A DNA stretch of 64,000 nt from the NCBI RefSeq assembly GCF_000428885.1, contig NZ_AUAU01000017.1, forward strand, positions 28,583 to 92,582, written 5' to 3'. The translations under genes were made by a program, and so were the position numbers. The notes beneath the pieces are model-generated. The model had not been told where the DNA came from. It saw nothing but the letters and a program-made list of their open reading frames with translations, and ran no database searches. This stretch comes from Geothrix fermentans DSM 14018. Its GTDB lineage: Bacteria; Acidobacteriota; Holophagae; Holophagales; Holophagaceae. Positions 34,441-46,180 of this stretch are shown here, in pieces. How positions within the stretch are numbered: position 1 is the stretch's first letter; the number at the start of each line of letters is the position of its first letter.

Positions 34441-35532
34441 ATGAAGGTACTAACCCTCCTGGGTACGCGCCCCGAAATCATTCGCCTCAGCCGGGTAATT
34501 TCGGCACTTGATCAGTTCACAGAACATATTCTTGTCCACACGGGTCAAAATTTCGATCGGCGTCTTAATGAACTGTTCTTCGAGGAACTGGAGGTCCGAT
34601 CCCCCGACCACCACCTCGGTGCAGTAGGGGCCTTTGGTGAGCAGGTTGGAACGATTCTGAGTGGCGTCGAGCGGCTCATGCGGGAGGTTCGTCCCGACCG
34701 ATTCCTCGTGCTTGGAGATACGACGAGCGGTCTTGGAGCCATAGTTGCCAAGCGGCTAGGCATCCCGGTCTACCACATGGAAGCGGGCAACCGGTGCTAT
34801 GACGATCGGGTGCCCGAGGAAGTCAACCGGCGAATCATCGATCATTCGAGTGATGTGCTCATGCCTTACACGGAGAGGAGTCGACAGAACCTCATCAGGG
34901 AAGGGATTCCGGGGAATCGAATCTTCGTGACTGGAAACCCGATCCTGGAAGTCATCAGGCACTACGAGCCGAAAATCCAGAAATCTAGCATTCTACAAAC
35001 CCTGGGACTTAAGGAACGATCCTTCTTCCTGGTTACGCTCCACCGTGCGGAAAACGTGGACATTGAGGACCGTCTAAACGCGTTCGTGACTGCTTTCGAC
35101 CACCTCCAGCGAGAGTTTGGCATTCCGGTCATTGTCAGTACGCACCCTCGAACGCGCATGCGGCTTCAATCATCCAGTCTGACGGGCTCGAACGACCAGG
35201 TCCGATTCCTTGAACCGTTCGGGTTCTTCGATTTCATCCGGCTAGAGAAGTCAGCCTTCTGCGTCCTCAGTGACAGCGGAACCGTCCAGGAGGAGTGTGC
35301 GATCCTGGGAATTCCGAGTGTCACCATCCGGGATGTAACGGAGCGACCGGAAACGATCGAATGCGGAAGCGGTGTGCTAAGCGGGGCAGATGTCGACCAA
35401 ATTCTCACGATGGTCCGCCTTACGACGGAGAAAGGCCGCAGGTGGGCGCCGCCGCGGGAATACCTACAGGAAAATGTCTGCGACGTGGTAATTCGAATCC
35501 TCCTGGGGCATCTCCACCGGTCTGGGGCATGA
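34441..35532 (+). CDS. UDP-N-acetylhexosamine 2-epimerase (WecB/QnlB/CapG family)
   Basis: 363 aa, non-hydrolysing UDP-GlcNAc 2-epimerase fold. LTLLGTRPEIIRLSRVISAL, HTGQNFDRRLNELFFEEL, FLVLGDTTSG, HMEAGNRCYDDRVPEEVNRR and TLHRAENVD are family signatures, and SDSGTVQEECAILGIPSVT the nucleotide site. In the FnlA pathway this third enzyme epimerises C2 to give UDP-L-FucNAc or UDP-L-QuiNAc. The start lies 2 bases after the previous stop, so the three sugar genes are tightly coupled. Confidence 0.88.
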   Translation: MKVLTLLGTRPEIIRLSRVISALDQFTEHILVHTGQNFDRRLNELFFEELEVRSPDHHLGAVGAFGEQVGTILSGVERLMREVRPDRFLVLGDTTSGLGAIVAKRLGIPVYHMEAGNRCYDDRVPEEVNRRIIDHSSDVLMPYTERSRQNLIREGIPGNRIFVTGNPILEVIRHYEPKIQKSSILQTLGLKERSFFLVTLHRAENVDIEDRLNAFVTAFDHLQREFGIPVIVSTHPRTRMRLQSSSLTGSNDQVRFLEPFGFFDFIRLEKSAFCVLSDSGTVQEECAILGIPSVTIRDVTERPETIECGSGVLSGADVDQILTMVRLTTEKGRRWAPPREYLQENVCDVVIRILLGHLHRSGA

Positions 35533-35579
35533 CGGGCCATGGATGAGCGGGCCATTGATTGGATGAAGAACCCCGAACC

Positions 35580-37097
35580 ATGATTCGAAACCTGAAAACG
35601 ATGCTCGCCTCAAACCGTTCTGTGAGGAACGTCTTGTGGAATCTGACCGGGGGGCTGGTCGCAGGCGTGCTCATCGTGGGGGCGACCCCGCAGTACGTCA
35701 GGCGTCTTGGAATGGAGGGCTACGGAATCGTCGGCCTCTGGCTGATGATGCAGGTCCTCATGGGCCTCCTGGACATCGGCATGGGCGCCACCCTTGTGAG
35801 GGAATTCGCCAACAGCGGACTGGAGCACACCCTAGAAACCAAACGGGATCTACTTCGGACGATGGAAGTGATCTACATGTCACTTTCCTTGACCTTGGTT
35901 CTTGGCCTCGCAGGTGCTGCAGGATTCATCGCCAGTCACTGGTTGACATTCCAGGCCCATACCGTCGCCTACATCACTCTCACCATTCGACTCATGGCCC
36001 TGACCCTGGCCTTTCAGTTCTCCACGGTGCTCTATTCCAACGGGATCGCCGGTTTGCAGGAGCATGGGTGGATGAACACCCTGCAGATCCTGGGAAACTG
36101 CCTCCGGTATGGATCCGGCGTCGCGATCCTGATGGTTTTGCCTGACCTGAGGTGGTTCTTCGCAGTACAGGCGCTCGTTGCTGGGCTCCAGCTGCTTGCG
36201 ACCCGAATTATCCTCTGGCGGTTGATCCAAGAGCCAGGAGCGGGACGCCCTGTGTTCCGGATTGACATATTCAAACGCCTATGGCGGTTCTCCATGGGCA
36301 TGGCAGCCACAGCTGTAGCAGCAGTATTCGTCGCGAACTCAGACCGCATCGTGATAAGCAAGATGCTGCCGACAGCCGAACTTGGGAGGTACGCCCTCGC
36401 CTACACTGCCACTGGGCTGCTCCAGATGGGGATTCAACCTTTTTACCGAGCCTTCTACCCCCGTTACGCCGAACTGGTTTCCATCGGGGACTCCAATTTC
36501 CTGAGAGACGAGTACTTCAGGAGTTGCGGTCTGATGTCCGCGGTGATTATTCCACTTGGGGTTGTCGGGTGGATCTATGCCCCTGAACTGTTCCAGGTTT
36601 GGCTCGGCCGGATCGATCCCACAGTCGTCCAGGTCTTCCGGTGGCTCCTTATCGCCATCACTTGCTCGGGCATCATGTGGCTGCCAGCTGCCTTTCAGCA
36701 AGCGCAAGGGCGGCCAGGACTTCATGCGGCGATGATCGCAAGCGCTGTTGTGCTGGGCATTCCTGTCATGGTCTGGGCCATCAGAGCCTACGGCCTTGTC
36801 GGGGCAACGGCGGTCTGGCTGCTTCATGGCCTATCCGGGGTAACCATCGAGCTCTGGATCATGCACCGCCTCATGCTTTCTGGTGACCTGTTTAGATGGT
36901 ACTGGAAGGTCATGGTGGGGCCCCTCGTGATCACCGTGCCCGTCATCTACGCATCCCGTTGGTTGATGCCAGGAAGCTTCGGTCGAGCAGGCGTATTGGG
37001 ATGGGTCTTGGTAGCGGGATTGCTGGCTGTTGCGGGGGTAATATTCTGGTTCTCGATAGTTATCAAGAAGACAGAATGGGCCGGTCGAACCGTTTGA
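35580..37097 (+). CDS. wzx: Wzx-type polysaccharide flippase
   Basis: 505 aa with about 12-14 membrane helices; MATE/MVF-like fold of the Wzx/RfbX family that flips undecaprenyl-linked repeat units across the inner membrane. The first helix LTGGLVAGVLIVGATPQYVR and the segment RLGMEGYGIVGLWLMMQVL fit the family. FVANSDRIVISKMLPTAELGRYALAY is the usual mid-protein motif. ATG at 35580 is chosen; a TTG seven codons upstream is less likely. Wzx proteins are poorly conserved, so the call rests on topology and locus. Confidence 0.82.
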   Translation: MIRNLKTMLASNRSVRNVLWNLTGGLVAGVLIVGATPQYVRRLGMEGYGIVGLWLMMQVLMGLLDIGMGATLVREFANSGLEHTLETKRDLLRTMEVIYMSLSLTLVLGLAGAAGFIASHWLTFQAHTVAYITLTIRLMALTLAFQFSTVLYSNGIAGLQEHGWMNTLQILGNCLRYGSGVAILMVLPDLRWFFAVQALVAGLQLLATRIILWRLIQEPGAGRPVFRIDIFKRLWRFSMGMAATAVAAVFVANSDRIVISKMLPTAELGRYALAYTATGLLQMGIQPFYRAFYPRYAELVSIGDSNFLRDEYFRSCGLMSAVIIPLGVVGWIYAPELFQVWLGRIDPTVVQVFRWLLIAITCSGIMWLPAAFQQAQGRPGLHAAMIASAVVLGIPVMVWAIRAYGLVGATAVWLLHGLSGVTIELWIMHRLMLSGDLFRWYWKVMVGPLVITVPVIYASRWLMPGSFGRAGVLGWVLVAGLLAVAGVIFWFSIVIKKTEWAGRTV

Positions 37098-37119
37098 CTC
37101 TTTTTAGGGATGACATTAG

Positions 37120-38439
37120 ATGGTTGAACGGGACCCTCGTATTTCGATAATCATCCCGACGAAGGATCGGGCTGATTACCTGTACCATACCCTCCGCACC
37201 TGCTCCGTTCAGGACTACGATCGGCTTGAAATCATCGTTTCAGATGACGGGAGCACGGATAACACCAGGGATGTTGTCGAAGATGCGGCCCGTAAAGATC
37301 CTAGGATTCGATACGCCACCCCCGGACTGGGGGCGGGCATGCGTGACAATTTCGAATTTGCTCTTAACCAGGTCAGACCCGGCTTCGTGATCGCTTTAGG
37401 GGGGGACGACGGTGTCCTGCCCTACGGCATCACAAGGCTTCGGGACCTCCTGGTGGAGACGGGCATGGAGCTTGTAGCCTGGCCGACCCCGATTTTCTCA
37501 TACGCCAAGGCCCGGACGGAGACGGGGCAACTCGTCCTATCGCGGCATCAAGAGCCTCGGCTGGTGGATTCCTCCGTGTTCTTGGCCCGCCAAGTATCGA
37601 CCCTGAACTACATCTCAGATGTGGAATCACCCATGTTCTATGTCAAAGGGGTTGCCTCCACTCGTTTGATTGAGCAGGTCCGAAGCCGATCGCCGGAAGG
37701 TCGGTTCTACACCTGTCCGACGCCTGATGGCTACTCCGGCATCGTGCTGGCGGGGGAGGTTGAACGCTTTGCCTTTTCGGGAGACCCCTTCACGATTTAT
37801 GGCACCTCCCCCACCTCCCAAGGGCTCGGTTACCTTGCCAATGACGAGCAGGCCAAAAAACAATCGGAGGATTTCTTCAGGACTGTGTCATCGGTCCCGA
37901 TGCATCCCGAGCTGGCCTCCCAGCCGTATTCCCCGCTCATCACCGTCATGACAGTGGACTACCTACTCACCGCCAGGGACCTTCCGGGGTGGCCCGGTCG
38001 CTTCCCTGCGATCTCTTTCCGCAAAGTGCTGGAGAATAGCTTGGGAGAACTGGCTCATGGGCTCTACGGGGAAGGGCGGATCATCAGGGAACTCCAAATC
38101 CTCGACCGGATTGCCGCTCATCATGACCTGCAATCATTCTTTAGGCGGCGGGTGAAAGCTTCACACCGATTCGCGGCAAAATCGCCCTTCGAGGGAGATG
38201 GCATTAGTCCTGGGAAAATCTTCATTGACTGCAGTCGTTACGGGATCCACAACATTTTTGACGCCGCCTTTGTGGCCTACTACACGGGCCAGTTTGCGAA
38301 CAAAGTAACTTTGAGATCACTCGGCAACACCCTAGCGCGGTCCGTGGCCTACCGTCTCCGTTCTCTAAAAAAAGGAGGTCTTTTCCCGCATGTCACCGAA
38401 TGGGCAGATAACGGGACTAATAGCGATACGACTGAGTAG
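37120..38439 (+). CDS. family 2 glycosyltransferase
   Basis: 439 aa. GT-A fold N terminus: ISIIIPTKDRADYLYHTL, SDDGSTDNTRDVVED, and FVIALGGDDGVLPYG with the DxD-like acidic motif. About 200 C-terminal residues beyond the catalytic domain show no clear motif. It probably adds one sugar of the repeat unit on the cytoplasmic side; donor and acceptor are unknown. ATG at 37120 follows AGGGA. Confidence 0.85.
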   Translation: MVERDPRISIIIPTKDRADYLYHTLRTCSVQDYDRLEIIVSDDGSTDNTRDVVEDAARKDPRIRYATPGLGAGMRDNFEFALNQVRPGFVIALGGDDGVLPYGITRLRDLLVETGMELVAWPTPIFSYAKARTETGQLVLSRHQEPRLVDSSVFLARQVSTLNYISDVESPMFYVKGVASTRLIEQVRSRSPEGRFYTCPTPDGYSGIVLAGEVERFAFSGDPFTIYGTSPTSQGLGYLANDEQAKKQSEDFFRTVSSVPMHPELASQPYSPLITVMTVDYLLTARDLPGWPGRFPAISFRKVLENSLGELAHGLYGEGRIIRELQILDRIAAHHDLQSFFRRRVKASHRFAAKSPFEGDGISPGKIFIDCSRYGIHNIFDAAFVAYYTGQFANKVTLRSLGNTLARSVAYRLRSLKKGGLFPHVTEWADNGTNSDTTE

Positions 38440-38553
38440 CGCTGAAGTAACTCTTTCGCTTGTAATCTACTTTTTCTTGTCCTGATTCGGATCCTGGGTG
38501 CCAGGATCTCCCCCCAAGGGTCAGCAGGTGTCCCACTCCCAGGAACTCACGAC

Positions 38554-40050
38554 ATGGACGAAATACACAGCGTTAGGCGGGTGGGTCGTGGGCGAATGTT
38601 GCGCTACTCTGCCCTATCCCTCTTTGCCGTGGCTCTCTCGGGGGCCATTGTAGCCTCCCAGCTGCATACTCCTCAGTTGGCGATCCTCTACCCGACGTTG
38701 GTCGCAATAGGGGTGTTTCTGCTCTTTTCAGTGGCACTCCGTTTTCGAGTCGGAGAAGGTCTGTTTGGTGAGCTGGGCTTCCTATATGTAGCTTTTATTC
38801 TGGCTTATACAATTTTTCCTGCTTTCACGTTCTTGGTCATTGATCTCGATTTAGCCTCCGGATGGGTCTGGGAGAAACTCTCTTTACTGCTACCGGCCCC
38901 ATCATCCTTGGGGGCTCACTTGTGGAGGCACGTCTTATTCATTTCCAGTGTGGCAATAGGTTACCTCTGGTTCAGGGGGCATAAACAGATTGAGGCAACA
39001 AGACCCAGTGACCCCAACGGCATCGATTTTCGTACGATTCTCATCCTGGGTGCAGTAGTCCTAGTCTGTATCTCTGCTATCAGTTTCATGTCTGCACCAG
39101 TCACCACGTACATCGAGAATTACACTCGCTACGACCATCTATCTTGGTTCCCTCGAAAATTTGTTTCTCTTTGCGCTCGACTGAAACAAGGCTTTTATGT
39201 TGCCCTACTGACCTTCCTCTTTATGCATTACCGACGGTATAAATACCTTGCATGGTTCGCGGTTCTGAGTATGGCAGCCTTTGAAGTTATCTACTCTTAC
39301 GGATCGCGAATTGAAAGCTTGATCGTCCTATTAATGGGGTTTGTGCTCTACCACCTATTCGTGAATTTTGTGACGCTGAAGAAGGGTGTAATCACGTGTA
39401 TCGCACTAGCGATGATCTTTACAGCCTTGGAGGTTATCCGGTCTTACGATTTTGACCTAACCCAAGCAAATGGTGCTGTTTCAGCCCAAGGTGTCAGTCC
39501 GGCTTCAGAGTTTGGAGCCGTATATTTCACGGGTTTCCACCTTTATGAGGAAAGGGCAAATAATGCTATTCCTCCAACAGAATTTCCAATGTTCTTTAAT
39601 GATTTCATTTCTCTATTGATGCCAAATGACTTTAAGCGATGGAATCCACAGTATTGGTACGCAGATGCTTATTTCCCCGACTCGGTTGTCCCCCCCGAGA
39701 CAATGGGGCCGATTGCAGACAGTGCAATCTGGGGTGGTGAGATAGATTTACTATTTCGAGGGTTGATCAACGGAATTTTCTTCGCCTACCTGACGCGTTG
39801 GTTTATAAGTCGTCGCGATAAATGGTGGGCTACTGTGATATATATTTTTTGTTATGCCACGTGCATCATGACTCTTAAATATTCTGTATTTTATCATCTA
39901 AATCCACTTTTTAAGACCTTTTTGCCTGTAATATTATTAATTGAGATGGTAAGAAAATTAATTCGTAATGAGTCAAAATTTAAAGAACATAATTTATTGA
40001 AGTATTTGTATAAGCGATCGCAATTTAGTAATCATTGGTCTAGATTTTGA
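38554..40050 (+). CDS. wzy: O-antigen polymerase candidate (Wzy)
   Basis: 498 aa with about 11-12 membrane helices and a large loop in the second half (roughly residues 310-400, ANGAVSAQGVSPASEFGAVY to VPPETMGPIADSAIWGGEID), the layout of Wzy polymerases. It is the only multi-span protein in the locus besides the flippase, which supports the call. GC content drops strongly in its second half. AGGA precedes the ATG. Confidence 0.75.
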   Translation: MDEIHSVRRVGRGRMLRYSALSLFAVALSGAIVASQLHTPQLAILYPTLVAIGVFLLFSVALRFRVGEGLFGELGFLYVAFILAYTIFPAFTFLVIDLDLASGWVWEKLSLLLPAPSSLGAHLWRHVLFISSVAIGYLWFRGHKQIEATRPSDPNGIDFRTILILGAVVLVCISAISFMSAPVTTYIENYTRYDHLSWFPRKFVSLCARLKQGFYVALLTFLFMHYRRYKYLAWFAVLSMAAFEVIYSYGSRIESLIVLLMGFVLYHLFVNFVTLKKGVITCIALAMIFTALEVIRSYDFDLTQANGAVSAQGVSPASEFGAVYFTGFHLYEERANNAIPPTEFPMFFNDFISLLMPNDFKRWNPQYWYADAYFPDSVVPPETMGPIADSAIWGGEIDLLFRGLINGIFFAYLTRWFISRRDKWWATVIYIFCYATCIMTLKYSVFYHLNPLFKTFLPVILLIEMVRKLIRNESKFKEHNLLKYLYKRSQFSNHWSRF

Positions 40051-40060
40051 AGGGATGCAT

Positions 40061-40978
40061 ATGGCAATTCTAATTTCTGCATTTCCCATTGAGAGCAAAA
40101 GTGGTGGAGGGTGGGTATCTCAGCGGATTGTAAAATTATACAAGTTCTCTTCCATTCTGTGGCGCCAAGAGTCATTTTGGGCGAAATCCTTGTGGGCATT
40201 TGTCGGAATTTTATTTTTCCCGTTTCTTCATCCAATATTTAGTCGCTTCGCTCCGTTCATCTTTAAAAGAAATAAAATATATAGCGAACTATGGTTGAAC
40301 TTTTCACAAACTTTTGCACTTAGTCTCTTACATCGTAACTGTGTGCTAGTATGCCATGATCTACATTGCCATTGCGACCATCGATTTGTCCGATGGGTTC
40401 GTTGGTCTGAAGGACTGTTGCTTCGTAAAGCAAAGCGAATAATTGTACTATCAGGTCGTGATAAAAAGATAATCAATCGATACTATGGCATTCCACCTGA
40501 TAAAATTGAAAATATTGGCCCAGCATTGATGCCGGAACTTCACGCGTTCCAAAAGGAAATGTTTTCACCCCCCCGTAAAGTGGCTTTTCTGGGTTCTATG
40601 AAGCGCCTTGAGAATCGTGATGGGCTGCAATGGTTTGTCAAATACATTCTCCCTGAATGCCCCAAACTTGAAATTACAATCATCGGAGAAACAACCCCTG
40701 AAAGTGTTATTGAACACTCCCAGCTAAAATATCTTGGATATATTGATGATATTGAAGCGATTATTCTAGAGCAGGACTTAATGATCGCTCCACTTTTTTC
40801 ACAGGCTGGAATTAAAATTAAAGTCATTGAATCATTATTATTAAAAGTTCCGGTTCTTGGGTCAATCAATGCTTATAGTGGGCTTCCTCGCCCGAAGGGA
40901 AAATGGTGTTCAAATAATCCAGAAGATTGGATTGAGATTCTGAATGGTGAGGACAATTTTTGGTTTGATGGCATCTAA
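40061..40978 (+). CDS. glycosyltransferase, GT4-like, AT-rich
   Basis: 305 aa. The second half has GT-B/GT4 features: VAFLGSMKRLENRDGLQWFV (sugar-nucleotide domain start), LEITIIGETTPESV, LKYLGYIDDIEAIIL and IKIKVIESLLLKVPVLGS (EX7E-like region). The first half is short and lacks a canonical G-G loop apart from SKSGGGWVSQR. ATG 40061 is preferred over 40055 because AAGGG is correctly spaced. This is the AT-richest gene of the window, pointing to recent acquisition. Confidence 0.75.
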   Translation: MAILISAFPIESKSGGGWVSQRIVKLYKFSSILWRQESFWAKSLWAFVGILFFPFLHPIFSRFAPFIFKRNKIYSELWLNFSQTFALSLLHRNCVLVCHDLHCHCDHRFVRWVRWSEGLLLRKAKRIIVLSGRDKKIINRYYGIPPDKIENIGPALMPELHAFQKEMFSPPRKVAFLGSMKRLENRDGLQWFVKYILPECPKLEITIIGETTPESVIEHSQLKYLGYIDDIEAIILEQDLMIAPLFSQAGIKIKVIESLLLKVPVLGSINAYSGLPRPKGKWCSNNPEDWIEILNGEDNFWFDGI

Positions 40979-41072
40979 CTTTTTACGGATGTAGAATCTA
41001 TTGTATTCGCAGATCAATGAGGTATGTTAACTGGGGGCGCAAAGTGAGTGTTGTGATGGCAGTTTGGAAATA

Positions 41073-42275
41073 ATGAAAATACTCATCGTTACTCCGGTGT
41101 TTTGGCCTGAGGCTTTTCGGGTTAATGATCTGGTTTCTGCCTTGGCGGAAAAAGGCCATGAAGTTGAGGTTCTTGCAGGTCATCCCAATTACCCTGAAGG
41201 GCGATATTTCAAAGGTTACCATTGGTATGGCCCACTAGGTGAAACCTGGGCTGGAGCCGTAATTCTCCGATTCCCTCAAATTCCTCGCGGTGGAGGTCAA
41301 GGTTGGCGATTGGCCCTTCAATATGCAAGTTTTGTGGTGGGTGGGATCCTGCGTATTCTCGTTCATAGGAATTGGGATTGGGATCGAGTATTTGTTTTCC
41401 AGACAACCCCCGTTACAGCTGCTCTCCCAGGACTGTTCGCTGCCAAGCTTTCCGGTGCTAAAACGATAATCTGGGTTCAAGATATCTGGCCCGATAGCCT
41501 TGAGGCGGTGGGGATGCGGTTCCCGCACATTGTTTACCGCCTCATCGAGTGGGTTTCGGCGACTATCTATCGTGCTTTTACGGTGGTAATAGGTCAAAGC
41601 CAAGCCTTCCTCCCGCGACTCCAAGAATTGACTGTGGATGCTGGCGCGCTCCGATGTGTCTGCAATTGGGGAGATGAGACAAGACCAAGTGATGTAGAAA
41701 AGGGCATCTCTGTTTGGGATCAGGGATTTTCAATCTTGTTCGCGGGTAATCTTGGTCGAGCTCAAGGGTTGGCATCGGTCCTTGAAGCTGCGGACCAATT
41801 GCGGAACATGCCAGGCTTAAAGTGGATTCTGATGGGCGATGGAGTCATGAGAACTTGGTTATTAGGGGAGATAGAGCGGCGTGGCCTTCAAGGTCGAGTA
41901 ATTCTTCCCGGCCGCCGACCTTCGGAAGAGATGTCATTCCATTTCGCAGAAGCTGATCTCTTGCTCATCAGTTTAGCCGATGATCCCGGGCTCGCTCGAA
42001 CTGTGCCTAGCAAGCTGCCTCGCTACTTGGCGGCAGGACGGCCGATCATTGGGGCCGTAGCAGGCGAACCCGCTAGAGTTATTAAGGAATCTGGGGCAGG
42101 TGTAGTCGTAGAACCTGAAAATGTGAAGGAATTGGCTGAAGCCATAATCCGGATGAATTCGATGTCGAAGGAGATTCTAAACGCAATGGGTCAGGCCGGG
42201 CGCGACTATTACGAGTCCCATTTCACGAAAAACTTGTGTGTGAACCAACTGGAAATCATCCTTAAAGATGCTTAG
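41073..42275 (+). CDS. GT4 glycosyltransferase, WbuB-like
   Basis: 400 aa GT-B glycosyltransferase. MKILIVTPVFWPEAFRVNDL with HEVEVLAGHPNYPEGRYF is the N-terminal pattern of WbuB, the transferase that accompanies fnlA-type genes in L-FucNAc/L-QuiNAc O-antigens. WVQDIWPDSLEAVGM, FAGNLGRAQGLASVLEAA and LPRYLAAGRPIIGAVAGEPARV follow in order. It probably transfers the amino-deoxy sugar made by the three upstream enzymes. ATG at 41073. The stop is 5 bases before a terminator. Confidence 0.85.
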   Translation: MKILIVTPVFWPEAFRVNDLVSALAEKGHEVEVLAGHPNYPEGRYFKGYHWYGPLGETWAGAVILRFPQIPRGGGQGWRLALQYASFVVGGILRILVHRNWDWDRVFVFQTTPVTAALPGLFAAKLSGAKTIIWVQDIWPDSLEAVGMRFPHIVYRLIEWVSATIYRAFTVVIGQSQAFLPRLQELTVDAGALRCVCNWGDETRPSDVEKGISVWDQGFSILFAGNLGRAQGLASVLEAADQLRNMPGLKWILMGDGVMRTWLLGEIERRGLQGRVILPGRRPSEEMSFHFAEADLLLISLADDPGLARTVPSKLPRYLAAGRPIIGAVAGEPARVIKESGAGVVVEPENVKELAEAIIRMNSMSKEILNAMGQAGRDYYESHFTKNLCVNQLEIILKDA

Positions 42276-42280
42276 AGATG

Positions 42281-42310
42281 ACGAGAGCCCCGCTATGGGG
42301 CCCTCGTTTC
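42281..42310 (+). terminator. terminator at the end of the polysaccharide island
   Basis: Stem ACGAG-A-GCCCC (42281-42291) against GGGGC-C-CTCGT (42297-42307), one mismatch, loop GCTAT, then TTTC. It separates the plus-strand locus from the convergent pnp gene. Confidence 0.75.
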
Positions 42311-42327
42311 TCTTCCTATCTGGGGAT

Positions 42328-44508
<2,181 letters not shown>

Positions 44509-44986
44509 GCAGGCTCCTGGGCCCTCGGGCCCACTGGGGCTCCCCTGAGACCGGCTCTCGCGTCCGGGTCTCCCGCGATCGCTCCATGAAACCCGTCCGC
44601 CGGATCCTGAGTTCAGGTTGGGGAGGTGGGCTTCCTGCAGAGGTCGCCGCCGAAGGGGAGCAGGTGAAAATCGGCTCGATCAGGATAGCACGGGACGGCC
44701 TGGAGAGCCCCGGAGCCCGATGTCCTGACGTCATCGGGATCGATGGTCAAAGATGTCCGGGGCCTTGAATCGCGCGTGTTTTTACCTGCTGCATGCGAGG
44801 TAGTCTCAGCTGAATCCAGGGCAAGCCGGAGGGCAGGGATGCCCTTCGTCACAGACATTTTGCTTGGTCGCAAACGGCGGCGATGCGATGATTAAGGCCT
44901 CTCGTTCCTTCAACCTCGGGCCCGGCTGGATGTCTTTCCATACGTAAGAATCCACAAATCCCGCCTGATTCCCTGCTGAGGATGCC
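44509..44986. other. intergenic region between pnp and wecA-like gene
   Basis: 478 bases with no credible gene on either strand. The pnp side is GC-rich with a GGGCCC-TC-GGGCCC palindromic stretch near 44520, which may be part of the pnp leader. The centre, about 44660-44960, is poorer in GC and should hold the two divergent promoters; TGACGTCA near 44726 is a short palindrome and a possible operator. No -35/-10 pair is assigned. Confidence 0.4.
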
Positions 44987-46066
44987 GTGTCACCCACCTG
45001 GACTGAAGCTGCCCTCGGATGTGCCGCCGGACTGATGCTGTCCGCGGCCCTGATCCGCTGGGTGGGGCCCCTGGGGTGGATGGATCGGCCGGACGCCTCC
45101 CGGAAGAAGCACGCCCGGCCCACGCCCCGGACCGCGGGCATGGTGCTGTGGGCCATGCTCCTGGCCGCCCAGGTCTCGGGGCGGATGCCCTTCCACCTGG
45201 ATCCCCTCGACTGGGCCGGGATCCACCTCATGGCGTTCATCGGCCTGCTGGATGACCGGTTCAATCTCAGGCCGCGCTACAAGGCCCTGGCGGGCCTGGC
45301 GGCGGCGGTGCTGCTGGCCTCCCACGTGACGATGACCCTGGGCCGCGCCGTGGAGTACGTCTCCTTCCTGGATCTGGCCCTGCCCAGCCATCCGGTGGTG
45401 CTCGTGCCCCTGCTCACCCTGTGGTTCTGGGCCCTGCCCCAGGCTTACAACCTCATCGATGGCATCAACGGCCTGTCCATGGGATACGCCGCCCTCCTGA
45501 TGGCGGTCCTCAGCTGGAACCTCGGGGCCCAGCCAGCCCTGCTCTGGGGAGGCCTGGTGGCGGTGCTGGTCCTGAACTTCCCCCGGGCCCACCACTTCCT
45601 GGGGGACTGTGGCGCCTTGATGCTCGGCACCTTCTATGCGGTTCTCGGGGTGGAGGCCTTCGCCTTCCGGAACCCCAACCTCCTGCTGTGGGTGTTCGCC
45701 TATCCCATCCTGGACGTGTGCCTGGTGGTGGGGATCCGCAGCTGGAAGGGCCGACCGCTCGGCGGGGCGGACCGGAGCCACCTCCACCACTGGATGATGG
45801 ACCGGACGCATGGGCGCTCCTGGTTCGCCACGCCGATCCTGCTGACCATCGCCGCCCTGCCCATGCTGCGGGCCACGGCCATCCCGGGCCACGAGTCCCT
45901 GTCGAACCTCGGCCTCGGGATCCTGGTGGTCCTTGCCCTCAAGGCCTTCAAGGACCGTGTGACCGCCAAGGAGCCCGTGGGGGCTTCCGCGCAGATCCGG
46001 CGGGAGATCCCCTTCATGGTGGCCAGCGGTGTCCACGAAGTGTCGGGGTCCCACAGCAAGCTCTGA
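44987..46066 (+). CDS. WecA/TagO-type undecaprenyl-phosphate sugar-1-P transferase
   Basis: 359 aa, about ten membrane helices. It starts repeat-unit synthesis by moving GlcNAc-1-P (or a similar sugar-1-P) from UDP to undecaprenyl phosphate. Motifs: RKKHARPTPRTAGM, FIGLLDDRFNLRPRYK (DD pair), QAYNLIDGINGLSMG (catalytic Asp), FLGDCGALMLGT and the RSHLHHWMMD histidine motif. The start is GTG at 44987. It probably serves the 31476-42275 locus, from which it is separated only by pnp. Confidence 0.9.
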   Translation: MSPTWTEAALGCAAGLMLSAALIRWVGPLGWMDRPDASRKKHARPTPRTAGMVLWAMLLAAQVSGRMPFHLDPLDWAGIHLMAFIGLLDDRFNLRPRYKALAGLAAAVLLASHVTMTLGRAVEYVSFLDLALPSHPVVLVPLLTLWFWALPQAYNLIDGINGLSMGYAALLMAVLSWNLGAQPALLWGGLVAVLVLNFPRAHHFLGDCGALMLGTFYAVLGVEAFAFRNPNLLLWVFAYPILDVCLVVGIRSWKGRPLGGADRSHLHHWMMDRTHGRSWFATPILLTIAALPMLRATAIPGHESLSNLGLGILVVLALKAFKDRVTAKEPVGASAQIRREIPFMVASGVHEVSGSHSKL

Positions 46067-46180
46067 TGGGCAGGTTGTGCGCGCCGTGCCTGCGGGCCTC
46101 GGGCATACTCGATCCAGCCTGCCTTCTGCCTTCCGGACGGGACGGATCCCTCCGGATTCCACACCGATAGGACTGTCCTG

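Larger units (their letters stand above)
32262..42275 (+). other. low-GC polysaccharide island
   Basis: A 10-kb block with clearly lower GC than both flanks, falling further from about 39500 to 41000 where codons ending in A/T dominate (Wzy and the following glycosyltransferase). The left boundary lies inside the wzz gene and the right boundary at the terminator before pnp. It holds three sugar-nucleotide genes, a flippase, a polymerase and three glycosyltransferases, all in one direction. This mosaic composition is usual for O-antigen loci replaced by homologous recombination in their flanks. The flanking wecA-like and export genes have normal composition. Confidence 0.75.

Noticed and set aside
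44613..44873. 86-codon minus-strand frame upstream of pnp
   Set aside because: No ribosome binding site, no family similarity and mixed composition in a promoter-containing gap.
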